Notes: a model not told the origin generated them from the sequence alone. Shown: positions 15,337 through 25,220, counted from the first letter of the stretch. The stretch: DNA of 64,000 nt from Microbacterium lacus (GCF_039531105.1 NZ_BAAAPK010000001.1:1426001-1490000); one strand, 5' to 3'. A program made the numbers and translations.

Positions 15337-17628
15337 TTGGAAGGTCCTGAAATCACCGCCGCTGAAGCCGTTCTCGACAACGGCCGCTTCGGCACCCGCA
15401 CCGTCCGGTTCGAAACCGGACGCCTCGCCCAGCAGGCGCAGGGCGCTGTCGCCGCGTACCTCGACGAGGAGACGATGCTCCTGTCGGCCACGAGCGCCGG
15501 CAAGCACCCCCGCGAGGGCTTCGACTTCTTCCCCCTCACGGTGGACGTCGAAGAGCGTTCGTACGCGGCCGGCAAGATCCCCGGTTCGTTCTTCCGTCGC
15601 GAGGGTCGCCCCTCCACCGAGGCGATCCTGGTCTGCCGCCTGATCGACCGCCCGCTGCGTCCGTCGTTCGTCGACGGCCTCCGCAACGAGGTGCAGATCG
15701 TCGTCACCGTGCTCTCGATCGCTCCCGGGGAGTTCTACGACGCCCTCGCGATCAACGCGGCCTCGCTGTCGACCCAGATCTCGGGTCTGCCGTTCTCGGG
15801 CCCGATCGCCGGTGTCCGCCTCGCGCTCATCCCCGGTCACGGCGAGCACGCGGACCAGTGGATCGCGTTCCCGACCGTCACCCAGCTCGAGGAGGCCGTG
15901 TTCGACCTCATCGTCGCCGGTCGCGTCATCACGGACGCGGACGGGAACGACGACGTCGCGATCATGATGGTCGAGGCCGAGGCCACCGAGGGTTCGTGGA
16001 ACCTGATCAAGGGCGGCGCCGTCAAGCCGAACGAGCAGGTCGTCGCCGAGGGCCTCGAGGCCGCCAAGCCCTTCATCAAGGAGCTCGTCGCGGCGCAGAA
16101 CGTCGTGGCGAACACCGCGGCGAAGGAGATCCAGCCGTACCCGGTGTTCCCGGCGTACAGCCAGGAGGTCTACGACTTCGTCGCCGGCCGCGCCTACGAC
16201 CGTCTGGTGCCGGTGTACCAGATCGCCGACAAGCAGGAGCGTCAGAACGCGGATGACGCGATCAAGGACGACGTCAAGGCGCAGCTGCTCGCCGCCGTCG
16301 AGGCGGGGGAGCTTCCCGCCGTCGCGACGCTGGAGTTCTCGGCCGCCTACAAGTCGGTGACGAAGCTGATCGTTCGCGGTCGCATCCTCACCGAGGGCGT
16401 GCGCATCGATGGACGCGGCCTCGCCGACATCCGTCCGCTGGATGCCGAGGTCCAGGTCATCCCGCGCGTGCACGGTTCGGCGATCTTCCAGCGCGGTGAG
16501 ACCCAGATCCTGGGTGTCACGACGCTGAACATGCTCAAGATGGAGCAGCAGATCGACTCGCTGTCGCCCGTCACGCACAAGCGCTACATGCACCACTACA
16601 ACTTCCCGCCGTATTCGACCGGTGAGACCGGCCGCGTGGGCAGCCCGAAGCGTCGCGAGATCGGGCACGGCTTCCTGGCCGAGCGCGCGCTCGTGCCGGT
16701 GCTGCCCAGCCGCGAGGAGTTCCCGTACGCGATCCGTCAGGTCTCCGAGGCCCTCGGTTCCAACGGCTCGACGTCCATGGGCTCGGTGTGCGCCTCGACC
16801 CTGTCACTGCTGAACGCGGGTGTGCCGCTGCGCGCGCCCGTCGCCGGTATCGCGATGGGGCTCGTCTCCGACCAGGTCGACGGTCAGACCCGCTACGCGG
16901 CGCTGACCGACATCCTCGGCGCCGAGGACGCGCTCGGCGACATGGACTTCAAGGTCGCCGGGACGAGCGAGTTCGTCACCGCGATCCAGCTCGACACGAA
17001 GCTCGACGGCATCCCGTCGTCGGTGCTGACCGCCGCGCTGCAGCAGGCGCACGAGGCTCGCCTGACGATCCTCGGTGTGCTGAACGCCGCGATCGACGCC
17101 CCGGACGAGATGGCGCCGACGGCTCCGCGCGTGATCAGCGTGCAGATCCCCGTCGACAAGATCGGTGAGCTCATCGGCCCCAAGGGCAAGACGATCAACG
17201 CGATCCAGGACGAGACCGGCGCGCAGATCTCCATCGAGGAGGACGGCACCGTCTACATCGGCGCGACCGACGGCCCCTCGGCCGAAGCCGCCCGTGCCCA
17301 GGTCAACGCGATCGCGAACCCGACGAACCCGGAGGTCGGCGAGCAGTTCCTCGGAACCGTCGTCAAGATCGCCGCGTTCGGCGCGTTCGTCTCGCTGCTG
17401 CCCGGCAAGGACGGACTGCTGCACATCAGCGAGGTCCGCAAGCTCGCCGGTGGCAAGCGTGTCGAGAACGTCGAGGACGTGCTGGGCGTGGGTCAGAAGA
17501 TCCTCGTGAAGATCACGAAGATCGACGACCGCGGCAAGCTCTCGCTCGAGCCGGTCCTCGAAGAGGCCGCCGACCAGGAGGGGCGCGCCGCGGCGAGCGC
17601 CGGCCCGGAGGCTCCCGCCGAAGGCTGA
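15337..17628 (+). CDS. pnp: Polynucleotide phosphorylase (PNPase)
   Basis: 763 aa 3'-5' exoribonuclease that degrades RNA with phosphate, releasing nucleoside diphosphates. It has two RNase PH-like domains (about 20-240 and 340-570) split by a helical domain, then a KH domain with I-G-P-K-G-K near residue 612 and an S1 domain at about 670-745 ([19 protein letters not shown]). The TTG at 15337 is chosen as start because AGGAG lies 7 bases upstream and homologues begin near this E-G-P-E; the longer frame from 15244 runs through the leader hairpins. No rpsO lies directly upstream. A terminator follows. Confidence 0.95.
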   Translation: MEGPEITAAEAVLDNGRFGTRTVRFETGRLAQQAQGAVAAYLDEETMLLSATSAGKHPREGFDFFPLTVDVEERSYAAGKIPGSFFRREGRPSTEAILVCRLIDRPLRPSFVDGLRNEVQIVVTVLSIAPGEFYDALAINAASLSTQISGLPFSGPIAGVRLALIPGHGEHADQWIAFPTVTQLEEAVFDLIVAGRVITDADGNDDVAIMMVEAEATEGSWNLIKGGAVKPNEQVVAEGLEAAKPFIKELVAAQNVVANTAAKEIQPYPVFPAYSQEVYDFVAGRAYDRLVPVYQIADKQERQNADDAIKDDVKAQLLAAVEAGELPAVATLEFSAAYKSVTKLIVRGRILTEGVRIDGRGLADIRPLDAEVQVIPRVHGSAIFQRGETQILGVTTLNMLKMEQQIDSLSPVTHKRYMHHYNFPPYSTGETGRVGSPKRREIGHGFLAERALVPVLPSREEFPYAIRQVSEALGSNGSTSMGSVCASTLSLLNAGVPLRAPVAGIAMGLVSDQVDGQTRYAALTDILGAEDALGDMDFKVAGTSEFVTAIQLDTKLDGIPSSVLTAALQQAHEARLTILGVLNAAIDAPDEMAPTAPRVISVQIPVDKIGELIGPKGKTINAIQDETGAQISIEEDGTVYIGATDGPSAEAARAQVNAIANPTNPEVGEQFLGTVVKIAAFGAFVSLLPGKDGLLHISEVRKLAGGKRVENVEDVLGVGQKILVKITKIDDRGKLSLEPVLEEAADQEGRAAASAGPEAPAEG

Positions 17629-17638
17629 TCCTGTCCGT

Positions 17639-17674
17639 GCGATGCCCGTCCCTGTCCGCAGGGGCGGGCATCGC
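17639..17674 (+). terminator. Terminator after pnp
   Basis: 16-bp stem (17639-17654 with 17659-17674, one G-U pair) around TCCG, 11 bases after the pnp stop, followed by a pyrimidine-rich stretch. Confidence 0.8.
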
Positions 17675-17875
17675 CGTTCCTGTCCCCCGAATGGTGGACA
17701 GCGGGCTGCATCATAGCGGCTCGTGACGCAAGCGTTATCCAATATTTACCGACCGGATGCCGGAATGCCCGGGTGCCGCAGATGAACGGCCTACCCTCGG
17801 AACTAAGCGTCGGGGGGCGTGCAGAACTTCGCAGTCACGAAGGCTCCGTCCGGGTGTTCGTGAGGGGGTGGGACC

Positions 17876-18913
17876 ATGACAGGAACCGGAATCGGCTCCG
17901 CGGTCTCCTCGGAGAGCCCGCCCCTGCTGCCCGCGCCGGGCGGCGTGCATCCGTCTGCGCCGATCCCGGTCCAGGGCCCGCCCGTCGGGCAGTCCGTCCG
18001 TGTGAAGCTCGGCGAGACCGACGCCGACGTCTTCCCGCTGATCCTCGGCGGTGCGGAGTTCGGGTGGAACGTCGACCTGGAGACCAGTCACGAGATCATC
18101 GACGCCTTCCTCGAGCGCGGTGGCAACATGCTCCACACGGCGGACAGCTTCTCGGCAGGGCGCAGCGAGCACATCATCGGGCAGTGGCTGCACTCACGGG
18201 GACTCCGCGAGGACATCACCCTCGCGGTCAAGGTCGGCGGTCACCCCGACAACCCGGGTCTCGGACCCGTGAACCTCGTCCGTGCCGTGGAGGCGTCCCT
18301 CACCCGGCTGCGGACCGATCGCATCGACGTGCTGTATCTCGATGCCGCTACCGGCACGGCGACCGAGCTCGAGGAGACGCTCGCGACCGCCGAGTGGCTG
18401 GTCGACTCCGGCAAAGCCCGCGCTCTGGGCGCCGCCGGGTTCACGGCCGCCCAGCTCGTCGAGGCGCGCATCTACGTCTCAGCCGGCTACCCGCGCATCA
18501 CGGTCCTCGACGTGCCGTTCAACGTCCTGCGTCGCCACGAGTTCGACGCGGACCTGCGTCTGGTCGCGGGTGCGCAGGGGATGGCGGTCACGCCGTCGCA
18601 TGCGCTCGAGCACGGCTTCCTCGCGGGTCGTCACCGCACGCGCCTGCGCGGCGGCCTGTCCGTTCGCGGCGCGCAGATCGCCGCGAACATCAACCGTCGC
18701 GGCAGCCGGACCCTGCGTGCGCTCGACTCCGTCGGCACCGATCTCGGAGTGCCCGATGCGGCGGTCGCGGTGGCGTGGCTGCTCGCGCAGCGTCTCGTGA
18801 CGGCGCCGATCGTCAACGCGTATGCCGCCGCGCAGGTGGAGGAACTCGTGCAGGGCGTCGGCGTGCGGCTGAGCCGCAGCCACCTTGCCGAGATCGCCCG
18901 CGCCTCCGTGTGA
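17876..18913 (+). CDS. Aldo/keto reductase-fold protein lacking most catalytic residues
   Basis: 345 aa with the aldo/keto reductase barrel pattern from residue 50 on. The catalytic tetrad looks broken: the position of D in 'DTAxxY' is His87, the Tyr is Phe92 (H-T-A-D-S-F-S-A-G-R-S-E), the His after the D-L-Y-x-L strand is Asp156, and only Lys119 remains. The protein may therefore bind NADPH without ordinary carbonyl reduction, or do different chemistry. The first 40 residues are Pro/Gly-rich and lack a fold. About 200 bp of upstream DNA contains an AT-rich patch (17729-17752) that could be its promoter. Confidence 0.72.
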   Translation: MTGTGIGSAVSSESPPLLPAPGGVHPSAPIPVQGPPVGQSVRVKLGETDADVFPLILGGAEFGWNVDLETSHEIIDAFLERGGNMLHTADSFSAGRSEHIIGQWLHSRGLREDITLAVKVGGHPDNPGLGPVNLVRAVEASLTRLRTDRIDVLYLDAATGTATELEETLATAEWLVDSGKARALGAAGFTAAQLVEARIYVSAGYPRITVLDVPFNVLRRHEFDADLRLVAGAQGMAVTPSHALEHGFLAGRHRTRLRGGLSVRGAQIAANINRRGSRTLRALDSVGTDLGVPDAAVAVAWLLAQRLVTAPIVNAYAAAQVEELVQGVGVRLSRSHLAEIARASV

Positions 18914-18990
18914 CCGGGTCCGCGTCCGAGGCGTGACATAGGCTGGAAGAGTGCCCACGGGCACGCGAATCCCCCGACGAAGTGAGCAGT

Positions 18991-19593
18991 GTGACGCACT
19001 ACATCTATCTCGTGCGGCACGGCGAACACCAGGACGCCGAGCACGGACTCGTCGACGGACCCCTGTCGCCGCGCGGTCGTCGCCAGGCCGCCCTGCTCGC
19101 GGATCGCCTGTCCGGCGTCCCCTTCGACGCCGTGTGGCACTCGCCGCTCGAGCGGGCCAGCCAGACCGCGCGGGCGGTCGCCGAGCGGATGCCGTCGCTG
19201 TCGCCGAAGCCGTCCGCGCTGCTGTTCGACTGCGTGCCCACCGGGATGACCGAGGAGACGCCGAGCGTGTTCGAGCCGTTCTTCGGCGCCGTCACCGAAG
19301 CCGAGATCGAAGCCGGGCGCGCACAGATGGCCGATGCGTCCAGCGAGTACCTCGCCCGCCGCAGCGGCGAGGTCCACGAGCTGCTGATCACCCACAACTT
19401 CGTGATCGGCTGGTTCGTGCGTGAGGTGCTGCAGGCTCCGGACTGGCGCTGGATGACGTTGAACCAGGCGCACTGCGGGCTGAGCGTCATCGCCCAGAAG
19501 CAGGGGCGCCCGTGGACGCTGCTCTCGCACAACGACCTCGCGCACCTTCCGGTCGAGCTGCGCACCGGTCTCCCCGAGGTGTACCCGGTCTAG
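18991..19593 (+). CDS. Histidine phosphatase family protein (phosphoglycerate mutase-like)
   Basis: 200 aa. The N-terminus has the catalytic L-V-R-H-G-E motif, where His becomes phosphorylated, and a second His occurs in L-I-T-H-N-F, the two key residues of branch-1 histidine phosphatases. Substrate cannot be predicted. GTG at 18991 gives the family's usual short N-terminus; GTG at 18982, three codons upstream in frame, is possible. A TAGGCT hexamer at 18939-18944 is the likely -10, giving a leader of about 40 bases. Its TAG is shared with the convergent acetyltransferase (CTAG, 19590-19593). Confidence 0.82.
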   Translation: MTHYIYLVRHGEHQDAEHGLVDGPLSPRGRRQAALLADRLSGVPFDAVWHSPLERASQTARAVAERMPSLSPKPSALLFDCVPTGMTEETPSVFEPFFGAVTEAEIEAGRAQMADASSEYLARRSGEVHELLITHNFVIGWFVREVLQAPDWRWMTLNQAHCGLSVIAQKQGRPWTLLSHNDLAHLPVELRTGLPEVYPV

Positions 19594-20081
19594 CCGCCGG
19601 CGAGGGGCTTGCCGTACCACCGCGTGGCGTTCGGGTTGTCGTTGTACGGATCGATCGCGGTGAAGCCGGCCGTCTCGTACAGGCGCCCGGCGGCCTCGAG
19701 GGTGTGGTGGGTGTCCAGGACCAGCTCGCGCGCGCCGAGGGAGATCGCGCGCTGCTCGAGGTCCTCCATGAGGAGTCGCCCCCACCCGCGACCACGCGTC
19801 TCCGGGCGCAGGTAGAGGTGCTTCACCTCGTACCGCACGCCGAGCGGGCCCTCGTCCACGCGTCGGATGCCGCCGCAGCCGACGGGGTGGGCCTCGGTGT
19901 CCTCGGTCGCGTCGTCCGTGACGACGACGAACACCCCGGCCGGCGGCTCGAACACCGGACGATCCGGGAAGACGGTCGTGTAGGTGTGTCCGGGGAACGT
20001 CGACACCCGCATCGCGAAGTACTCCGCCAGCAGGTCGCGGGCGGCGGGGTCGTCGACGGGGGTCGCGGTGAACGTGGGCAT
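19590..20081 (-). CDS. GNAT-family N-acetyltransferase
   Basis: 163 aa GCN5-related acetyltransferase. The acetyl-CoA loop is seen as R-P-E-T-R-G-R-G-W-G-R-L-L in the middle of the protein, followed by the G-R-L-Y-E-T-A-G-F motif of the last strand-helix. The acceptor is unknown. It starts at the ATG at 20081 with a TACGCT hexamer 6 bases upstream, pointing to a leaderless transcript divergent from dapB. Confidence 0.82.
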   Translation of the reverse strand: MPTFTATPVDDPAARDLLAEYFAMRVSTFPGHTYTTVFPDRPVFEPPAGVFVVVTDDATEDTEAHPVGCGGIRRVDEGPLGVRYEVKHLYLRPETRGRGWGRLLMEDLEQRAISLGARELVLDTHHTLEAAGRLYETAGFTAIDPYNDNPNATRWYGKPLAGG

Positions 20082-20087
20082 CCCCCG

Positions 20088-20093
20088 AGCGTA
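20088..20093 (-). promoter_or_regulatory. -10 hexamer TACGCT (GNAT gene, leaderless)
   Basis: Reads TACGCT on the minus strand with 6 bases to the ATG at 20081. It forms a divergent promoter pair with the dapB -10 at 20133. Confidence 0.5.
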
Positions 20094-20132
20094 GTCGCGG
20101 CCCCGCGCGCGGGCCGGCCGCTTCGTCGCGCC

Positions 20133-20138
20133 TACGAT
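20133..20138 (+). promoter_or_regulatory. -10 hexamer TACGAT (dapB, leaderless)
   Basis: TACGAT with 6 bases (GGAGGG) to the dapB ATG. The purine run is too close to act as an ordinary ribosome site. Confidence 0.5.
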
Positions 20139-20144
20139 GGAGGG

Positions 20145-20957
20145 ATGACGACGCGCGTGGCCCTGGTCGGCGGCACCGGCAAGCTCGGTGGCATCATCCG
20201 CGACGTGATCGAGGCGGACGAGGACTTCGAGGTCGTCGCGGTGCTGTCCTCCCGATCGGACCTCGCCGAGCTCGCCGGCGCCGATCTCGTCGTCGACGCG
20301 TCCACTCCCGCGGTCTCGATCGACGTGGTCCGCGCCGCGGTCGAGCGGGGTGTCAATGTCCTCGTCGGCACTTCCGGCTGGTCGGCGGAACGCATCGCCC
20401 TGGTCCGCCCTCTGGTCGAGGCGGCCGGGACCGGAGCGGTGTTCATCCCGAACTTCTCGCTCGGCTCCGTCCTCGGCTCCGCCCTCGCCGCGGCGGCCGC
20501 ACCGTTTTTCCCGTCGATCGAGATCGTCGAGGCGCATCGCGAGACCAAGGTCGATTCCCCGAGCGGCACCGCTGTGCGCACGGCCGAGCTCATCGCCGCC
20601 TCGCGCGCGGAGGTCGGGCCGGTGGAATCCCCGCACGTGGACCAGCGCGCGCGCGGGCAGCAGGTCGCGAGCGTTCCGATCCACTCGCTCCGTCGCCCCG
20701 GGGTGATCGCTCGGCAGGACGTCGTCCTCTCGGGCGCAGGGGAGTCCCTGACGCTGACCCACGACACCGTCGACCCGGCGCTCGCCTACGCTCCCGGCAT
20801 CCGTATCGCCCTCGCCGCCGCCCGCGACGCCCGAGGGGTGACCGTCGGGCTGGACAGCTTCCTCGACATCGGCATCCGCGTGCCGCGCCCCAGCCGAGAG
20901 CGCCCTTTCGGTGAAGGCGGCGTCCCGGGTCAGGTGGCCCGCGCGACCGGCGTATGA
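20145..20957 (+). CDS. dapB: 4-hydroxy-tetrahydrodipicolinate reductase
   Basis: 270 aa NAD(P)H-dependent reductase of the lysine/meso-diaminopimelate pathway. The N-terminal nucleotide motif is V-G-G-T-G-K-L-G-G (a variant of GxxGxMG). The active-site stretch E-A-H-R-E-T-K-V-D-S-P-S-G-T-A near residue 135 corresponds to the E-x-H-H-x-x-K-x-D-x-P-S-G-T-A signature, with Arg replacing the second His. It works after DapA (26.1 kb) and before DapF (40.8 kb); the three genes are not linked. The stop overlaps the ATG of the next gene (ATGA). Confidence 0.9.
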   Translation: MTTRVALVGGTGKLGGIIRDVIEADEDFEVVAVLSSRSDLAELAGADLVVDASTPAVSIDVVRAAVERGVNVLVGTSGWSAERIALVRPLVEAAGTGAVFIPNFSLGSVLGSALAAAAAPFFPSIEIVEAHRETKVDSPSGTAVRTAELIAASRAEVGPVESPHVDQRARGQQVASVPIHSLRRPGVIARQDVVLSGAGESLTLTHDTVDPALAYAPGIRIALAAARDARGVTVGLDSFLDIGIRVPRPSRERPFGEGGVPGQVARATGV

Positions 20958-21403
20958 GCGCACGCATCGGCGTCGCCGTCATGGCGGTGCTGCTCGCGCT
21001 CTACATCGCCCTCGTCGCTCAGCGCGCGTGGCTGCTGCTGCAGAGCGGTGACGCGGTGGGGATCGCGATGGGCGTGGCGCTCGTGGTGCTCCCGGCGATC
21101 GCCGTCTGGGCGCTGGGGCGGGAACTGTGGTTCGGGTTCCGCGCCGAGCAGCTGGCCCGCCGCCTCGAGTCCGAGGGGGGGATGCCGGACGAGCAGGTCA
21201 CGGTCACCCCCAGCGGCCGCATCGTGCGCGAGGACGCCGATGCCGCCTTCCCGCGCTACCGCGCCGACGTCGAGCAGAGTCCCGAGGACTGGCGGGCGTG
21301 GTACCGGCTCGCGCTCGCGTACGACGCCGCTCGGGACCGCCGGCGGGCGCGGGAGGCCGTGCGCCGCGCGATCAGGCTCGAAGCGGGGGAGCGGAAGGGC
21401 TAG
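20954..21403 (+). CDS. Small membrane protein with C-terminal TPR-like helices
   Basis: 149 aa, translationally coupled to dapB. Two hydrophobic segments (about 5-27 and 36-56) are followed by a charged cytoplasmic part, whose last 45 residues (D-W-R-A-W-Y-R-L-A-L-A-Y-D-A-A-x-D-R-R-R-A-R-E-A) look like a single tetratricopeptide-type helix pair. No enzyme motif. Function unknown; homologues beside dapB in other actinobacteria would need a search. Its TAG is shared with the convergent gene through CTAG. Confidence 0.72.
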   Translation: MSARIGVAVMAVLLALYIALVAQRAWLLLQSGDAVGIAMGVALVVLPAIAVWALGRELWFGFRAEQLARRLESEGGMPDEQVTVTPSGRIVREDADAAFPRYRADVEQSPEDWRAWYRLALAYDAARDRRRAREAVRRAIRLEAGERKG

Positions 21404-22314
21404 CTTCCCGCGGGCGGCACCGCGGCATCCACCGCCTCCTCGACGGTCGCGTGAGCGAACCGGAAGCCGGATTCGGTGAGGACGTTCGGCAGCACGGCGG
21501 CGTCAGTGGTCAGAAGCCCCTCCGTCGCGTCCGCGCCGAGCACGAGCTTCAGGGCGAAGCCCGGTGCGGGGACGACGAACGGACGGTTCATCCGTCGCGC
21601 GAGGGCGAAACCGAGGTCGTTCGCCGTCGCGGTCGTCGGTCCGGTGAGGTTCACGGGACCGGTGAGTCCGGCGTCGATCACGTGACGGATGCCGCGCACT
21701 TCGTCCTCGAGGGAGATCCACGGCCACTTCTGCCGCCCGCCGGCGATCGGGCCGCTGAGGCCGAAGCGCGTCAGCAGGATGAGCGGCTTCAACACGCCTC
21801 GCGCGTGCACGAGGGGGGCGGTCCGCAGCAGCGCCACCCGCGCCCTGTCGCCCGCACCGCGGGCCGCGCTCTCCCACTCGCCGCACAGCTCCGCGAGGAA
21901 CGTGCTGCCGCGGGGGGAGTTCTCGTCCAGGATCGCCCCCGGCGCGGATCCGTAGTACCCGACGGCGGACGCCGAGACGAACGCCGGAGCGTCCGCGCCC
22001 AGCTCGCGGACCGCCCGGGCGATCGCACGCGTGGGGGTGATCCGCGACCACAGCAGGGTGTCCTTGTACGAGCGCGTCCACGGGAAGCGCCCGATCGACG
22101 CACCGTTCAGCCCGACGACGGCATCCGCTCCCGCCAGCACGTCCGGGTCCAGCGCGTCGCCGTCGGTCAGCCACGTGATCTCATCCGGGGACGTGGCCGG
22201 ACGTCGCACGAGGGTGGTGACGGTGATCCCGTCCGCGCGGAGGCTGTCCACGAGCGCCGAGCCGATCAGGCCGGAGGCGCCGGCGACGACGACGCGGCGG
22301 GGGTGGTCAGGCAA
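21400..22314 (-). CDS. TIGR01777-family NAD-dependent epimerase-like protein
   Basis: 304 aa short-chain dehydrogenase/epimerase fold. The N-terminus has V-V-V-A-G-A-S-G-L-I-G-S (Rossmann GxxGxxG), and the S-A-S-A-V-G-Y-Y-G segment near residue 110 is a hallmark of TIGR01777 proteins (YfcH-like). Biochemical role unknown; some relatives affect cell division or sugar-nucleotide metabolism. The only plausible start near the Rossmann motif is TTG at 22314, inside the last codons of the upstream osmC-like gene (8-bp overlap), implying coupled translation. ATG at 22437 would need a 40-residue overlap and is rejected. Confidence 0.8.
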   Translation of the reverse strand: MPDHPRRVVVAGASGLIGSALVDSLRADGITVTTLVRRPATSPDEITWLTDGDALDPDVLAGADAVVGLNGASIGRFPWTRSYKDTLLWSRITPTRAIARAVRELGADAPAFVSASAVGYYGSAPGAILDENSPRGSTFLAELCGEWESAARGAGDRARVALLRTAPLVHARGVLKPLILLTRFGLSGPIAGGRQKWPWISLEDEVRGIRHVIDAGLTGPVNLTGPTTATANDLGFALARRMNRPFVVPAPGFALKLVLGADATEGLLTTDAAVLPNVLTESGFRFAHATVEEAVDAAVPPAGS

Positions 22315-22732
22315 GCGTGGCCTCGAGCGTGATCTCGATGCCGGCGAGCGCCTTCGAGACCGGGCAGTTGGCCTTCGCGTCCGCGGCGATGCGGTCGAAG
22401 TCGTCGCGCGACAGGCCGGGGACGACGGCGTTGACATTCAGGTGGCTGCCGGTGATGCCGGTTCCCGGGGCGAAAGTGACCGATGCCGTCGTGTCGATGG
22501 ACTCCGGCGGGGTGCCGTTCTCGGCCAGGGCGTGCGAGAACGCCATGCTGAAGCACGACGCGTGAGCGGCCGCGATGAGCTCCTCGGGGGTCGTCACCGA
22601 CGTCGAGCCTTCGCTGCGGGCCTTCCAGTTCACTTCGAACGGCCCGATTCCGGAGGATCGGAAGGCGACCTCGCCCGATCCGTCGGCCAGACCGCCCTTC
22701 CAGACGGTGGTTGCTTCGCTCGTGACGCTCAT
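22307..22732 (-). CDS. OsmC family peroxiredoxin
   Basis: 141 aa. OsmC/Ohr fold with the first redox Cys in A-A-A-H-A-S-C-F-S-M (about residue 60) and the second in A-K-A-N-C-P-V-S-K-A-L (about 124), which together reduce organic hydroperoxides. The length and the E-E-L-I-A-A-A-H motif fit the OsmC subgroup rather than Ohr. ATG at 22732 has AGGAGG at an ideal distance. It is cotranscribed with the TIGR01777 gene. Confidence 0.92.
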   Translation of the reverse strand: MSVTSEATTVWKGGLADGSGEVAFRSSGIGPFEVNWKARSEGSTSVTTPEELIAAAHASCFSMAFSHALAENGTPPESIDTTASVTFAPGTGITGSHLNVNAVVPGLSRDDFDRIAADAKANCPVSKALAGIEITLEATLA

Positions 22733-22809
22733 CCGGTCCTCCTGATCGACATGCGCACGCGGCGCCTCGCGGTCGAGCCTAACCGCGGCGCAGGGGGTGC
22801 GCGACCGGA

Positions 22810-23322
22810 TCAGGCGGGAAGATCGCGCGCGCGTCCGATGAGTCCGGCGCGCTGCAGGACCAGGTACAGCTGACATCCGAGGCACAGCCCGAAGGCGGCG
22901 TTGAGGAACGCCGCCACGAACGCCGCCGCGGCGGCGATGGGCAGCGCCCACGCGACGCCGGCGAGGTGGAGGACGAGGCCGATCGAGACGACGAACAGGC
23001 CGACACCCTGCGCGAACCGCGGCGGCCGCGGGTCCTCGAGCTCGGTCGGCGGCGACAGCCGCGGCTGGATGACCGCGCGGTAGAGCGCGCCCCAGGGTGC
23101 GGTCCGCGGAGACAGGACCCCCCACAGGAACAGCGCCCAGATGATCACGAGCAGCACGAAAGCCGGTTCGGCGGCGCGGGCGGCCACCGTGGCGCCGATC
23201 GGCGTCGTGAGGCCGAGGAACACGTCCACGAGCAGCAGGAGTGCGGTGATGCCGGCGGCGAAGCGCGGGCCCCGCGGGTCGATTCCACGCGCCCGGCGGG
23301 CGGCATCCGTTCGATCAGACAT
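22810..23322 (-). CDS. DUF4395 membrane protein
   Basis: 170 aa with four hydrophobic segments and a C-terminal C-L-G-C motif in F-G-L-C-L-G-C-Q-L-Y at about residue 150, the pattern of DUF4395. Its ATG overlaps the end of the thioredoxin-like gene by 8 bases, so the two are coupled. The paired cysteines at the membrane and a thioredoxin-like partner suggest thiol-redox work at the membrane, which is inference. A two-gene unit of this type is common in actinobacteria. Confidence 0.84.
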   Translation of the reverse strand: MSDRTDAARRARGIDPRGPRFAAGITALLLLVDVFLGLTTPIGATVAARAAEPAFVLLVIIWALFLWGVLSPRTAPWGALYRAVIQPRLSPPTELEDPRPPRFAQGVGLFVVSIGLVLHLAGVAWALPIAAAAAFVAAFLNAAFGLCLGCQLYLVLQRAGLIGRARDLPA

Positions 23323-23752
23323 GGGCGTCCTCTCCGGTCAGGCGGTTGAGCTCGAGCTCGAGCACGTCGCGGTTGGGCACGCCGCCGAAACGGGTGCGCA
23401 CGACGCCGGCACCGTCCAGGACCAGCGTCGTCGGCGTCTGCAGGACGTGGAAGTGCTTCGCGATGTCCGGCCGGTGGGTGAGGTCGATGTCGAGGTGCAC
23501 GACGCCGTCGCGCCCGTCCGCGACGGCCGCGAGGGTGCGATGCACGCCCGGGCACCGCGAGCACATCTCGGTGCTGAACTGCAGGAGAGTGGCCGCTTCG
23601 CCCAGCCGGTCCGCACCGAGGCGGGCGGGCTCGACGACCTCGTGCGGGATGTGCCGGCGCGGCCGGCTCTGGCGCCAGCGGAGGAAGACGCCGAACGCGA
23701 CTGTGGCCGCCAGCAGGAGGGCGAGACCGATGAGTGCGTCGACGAGAGTCAC
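23315..23752 (-). CDS. Membrane-anchored thioredoxin-like protein
   Basis: 145 aa. A single N-terminal membrane segment (about 5-24) is followed by a thioredoxin fold with active site C-S-R-C (M-C-S-R-C-P-G near residue 58) and the cis-Pro loop T-P-T-T-L-V. Probably reduces or transfers disulfides together with the DUF4395 partner. The start is GTG at 23752, with TACCCT 8 bases upstream; this supports it over the ATG at 23824, which would add a basic tail before the membrane segment. Confidence 0.84.
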   Translation of the reverse strand: MTLVDALIGLALLLAATVAFGVFLRWRQSRPRRHIPHEVVEPARLGADRLGEAATLLQFSTEMCSRCPGVHRTLAAVADGRDGVVHLDIDLTHRPDIAKHFHVLQTPTTLVLDGAGVVRTRFGGVPNRDVLELELNRLTGEDAHV

Positions 23753-23760
23753 AGCATCCC

Positions 23761-23766
23761 AGGGTA
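23761..23766 (-). promoter_or_regulatory. -10 hexamer TACCCT (thioredoxin-like gene)
   Basis: Reads TACCCT on the minus strand, 8 bases before the GTG at 23752. Consistent with a leaderless or near-leaderless mRNA. Confidence 0.45.
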
Positions 23767-23873
23767 ACTGCTTGCGCCTGAATGGGTGCCGGATGCCGCC
23801 ACTGTGACGGACCCGTCGTAACAAAGCGCGGGGACACGACGAGCGTCGCCGAGCGGCGGGTCGGGGGCGGGGC

Positions 23874-23879
23874 TAGCAT
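23874..23879 (+). promoter_or_regulatory. -10 hexamer TAGCAT (thyA, leaderless)
   Basis: TAGCAT with 7 bases to the thyA ATG at 23887; no ribosome-binding site in between. Confidence 0.5.
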
Positions 23880-23886
23880 CGAGACG

Positions 23887-24692
<806 letters not shown>

Positions 24693-24696
<4 letters not shown>

Positions 24697-25220
24697 CGAC
24701 CCGCATCGGGCTCATCTGGGCGGAGGCAGAGGGCTCGGTCATCGGTCGGGACGGCGGGATGCCGTGGCACGTTCCCGAGGACCTCGCCCACTTCAAGGCG
24801 TTGACCTCCGGGTCGCCGGTCGTGATGGGCCGCGGCACATGGGACTCGCTCGACCCGCGGTGGCGGCCGCTCCCGGGGCGCCGCAACATCGTGGTCACCC
24901 GTCAGGATGCCTGGTCGGCGCCCGGTGCCGAGCGCGCGGCATCCCTCGACGACGCGCTCGAGCTGGCCGCGGACTCGTCGCCGGAGTGGATCTGGGTGAT
25001 CGGCGGGGGAGCGGTCTTCGACCTCGCGATCGGAAGTGCCGACCGGATCGAGAAGACCGAGCTGCGGCATCCGGACGGCTTCGCACCGCAGCCCGGCGAC
25101 GTCATCGCGCCGCAGATCGACCCCGAGCGGTTCGCCGTCGTCGAATCGGCCGCCGCCGAGACGTCCACGAGCGGGATCGGCTACCGGTTCATCCGCTACG
25201 AGCGGCGCGCACCGGCCTAG
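24693..25220 (+). CDS. folA: Dihydrofolate reductase
   Basis: 175 aa, reduces dihydrofolate with NADPH. The N-terminus runs I-G-L-I-W-A-E and [17 protein letters not shown], where Glu is the active-site acid, followed by V-V-M-G-R-x-T-W-D-S-L, the NADPH-binding R-R-N-I-V-V-T-R and V-I-G-G-G-A-V-F. Complete length. It starts in the thyA stop codon (ATGA), a common folate operon. Confidence 0.94.

Noticed and set aside
18951..19424. GTG-started frame at 18951, 6 bases after TAGGCT
   Set aside because: Out of frame with the phosphatase and Arg-rich without motifs; the hexamer more likely marks the transcription start of the phosphatase gene.
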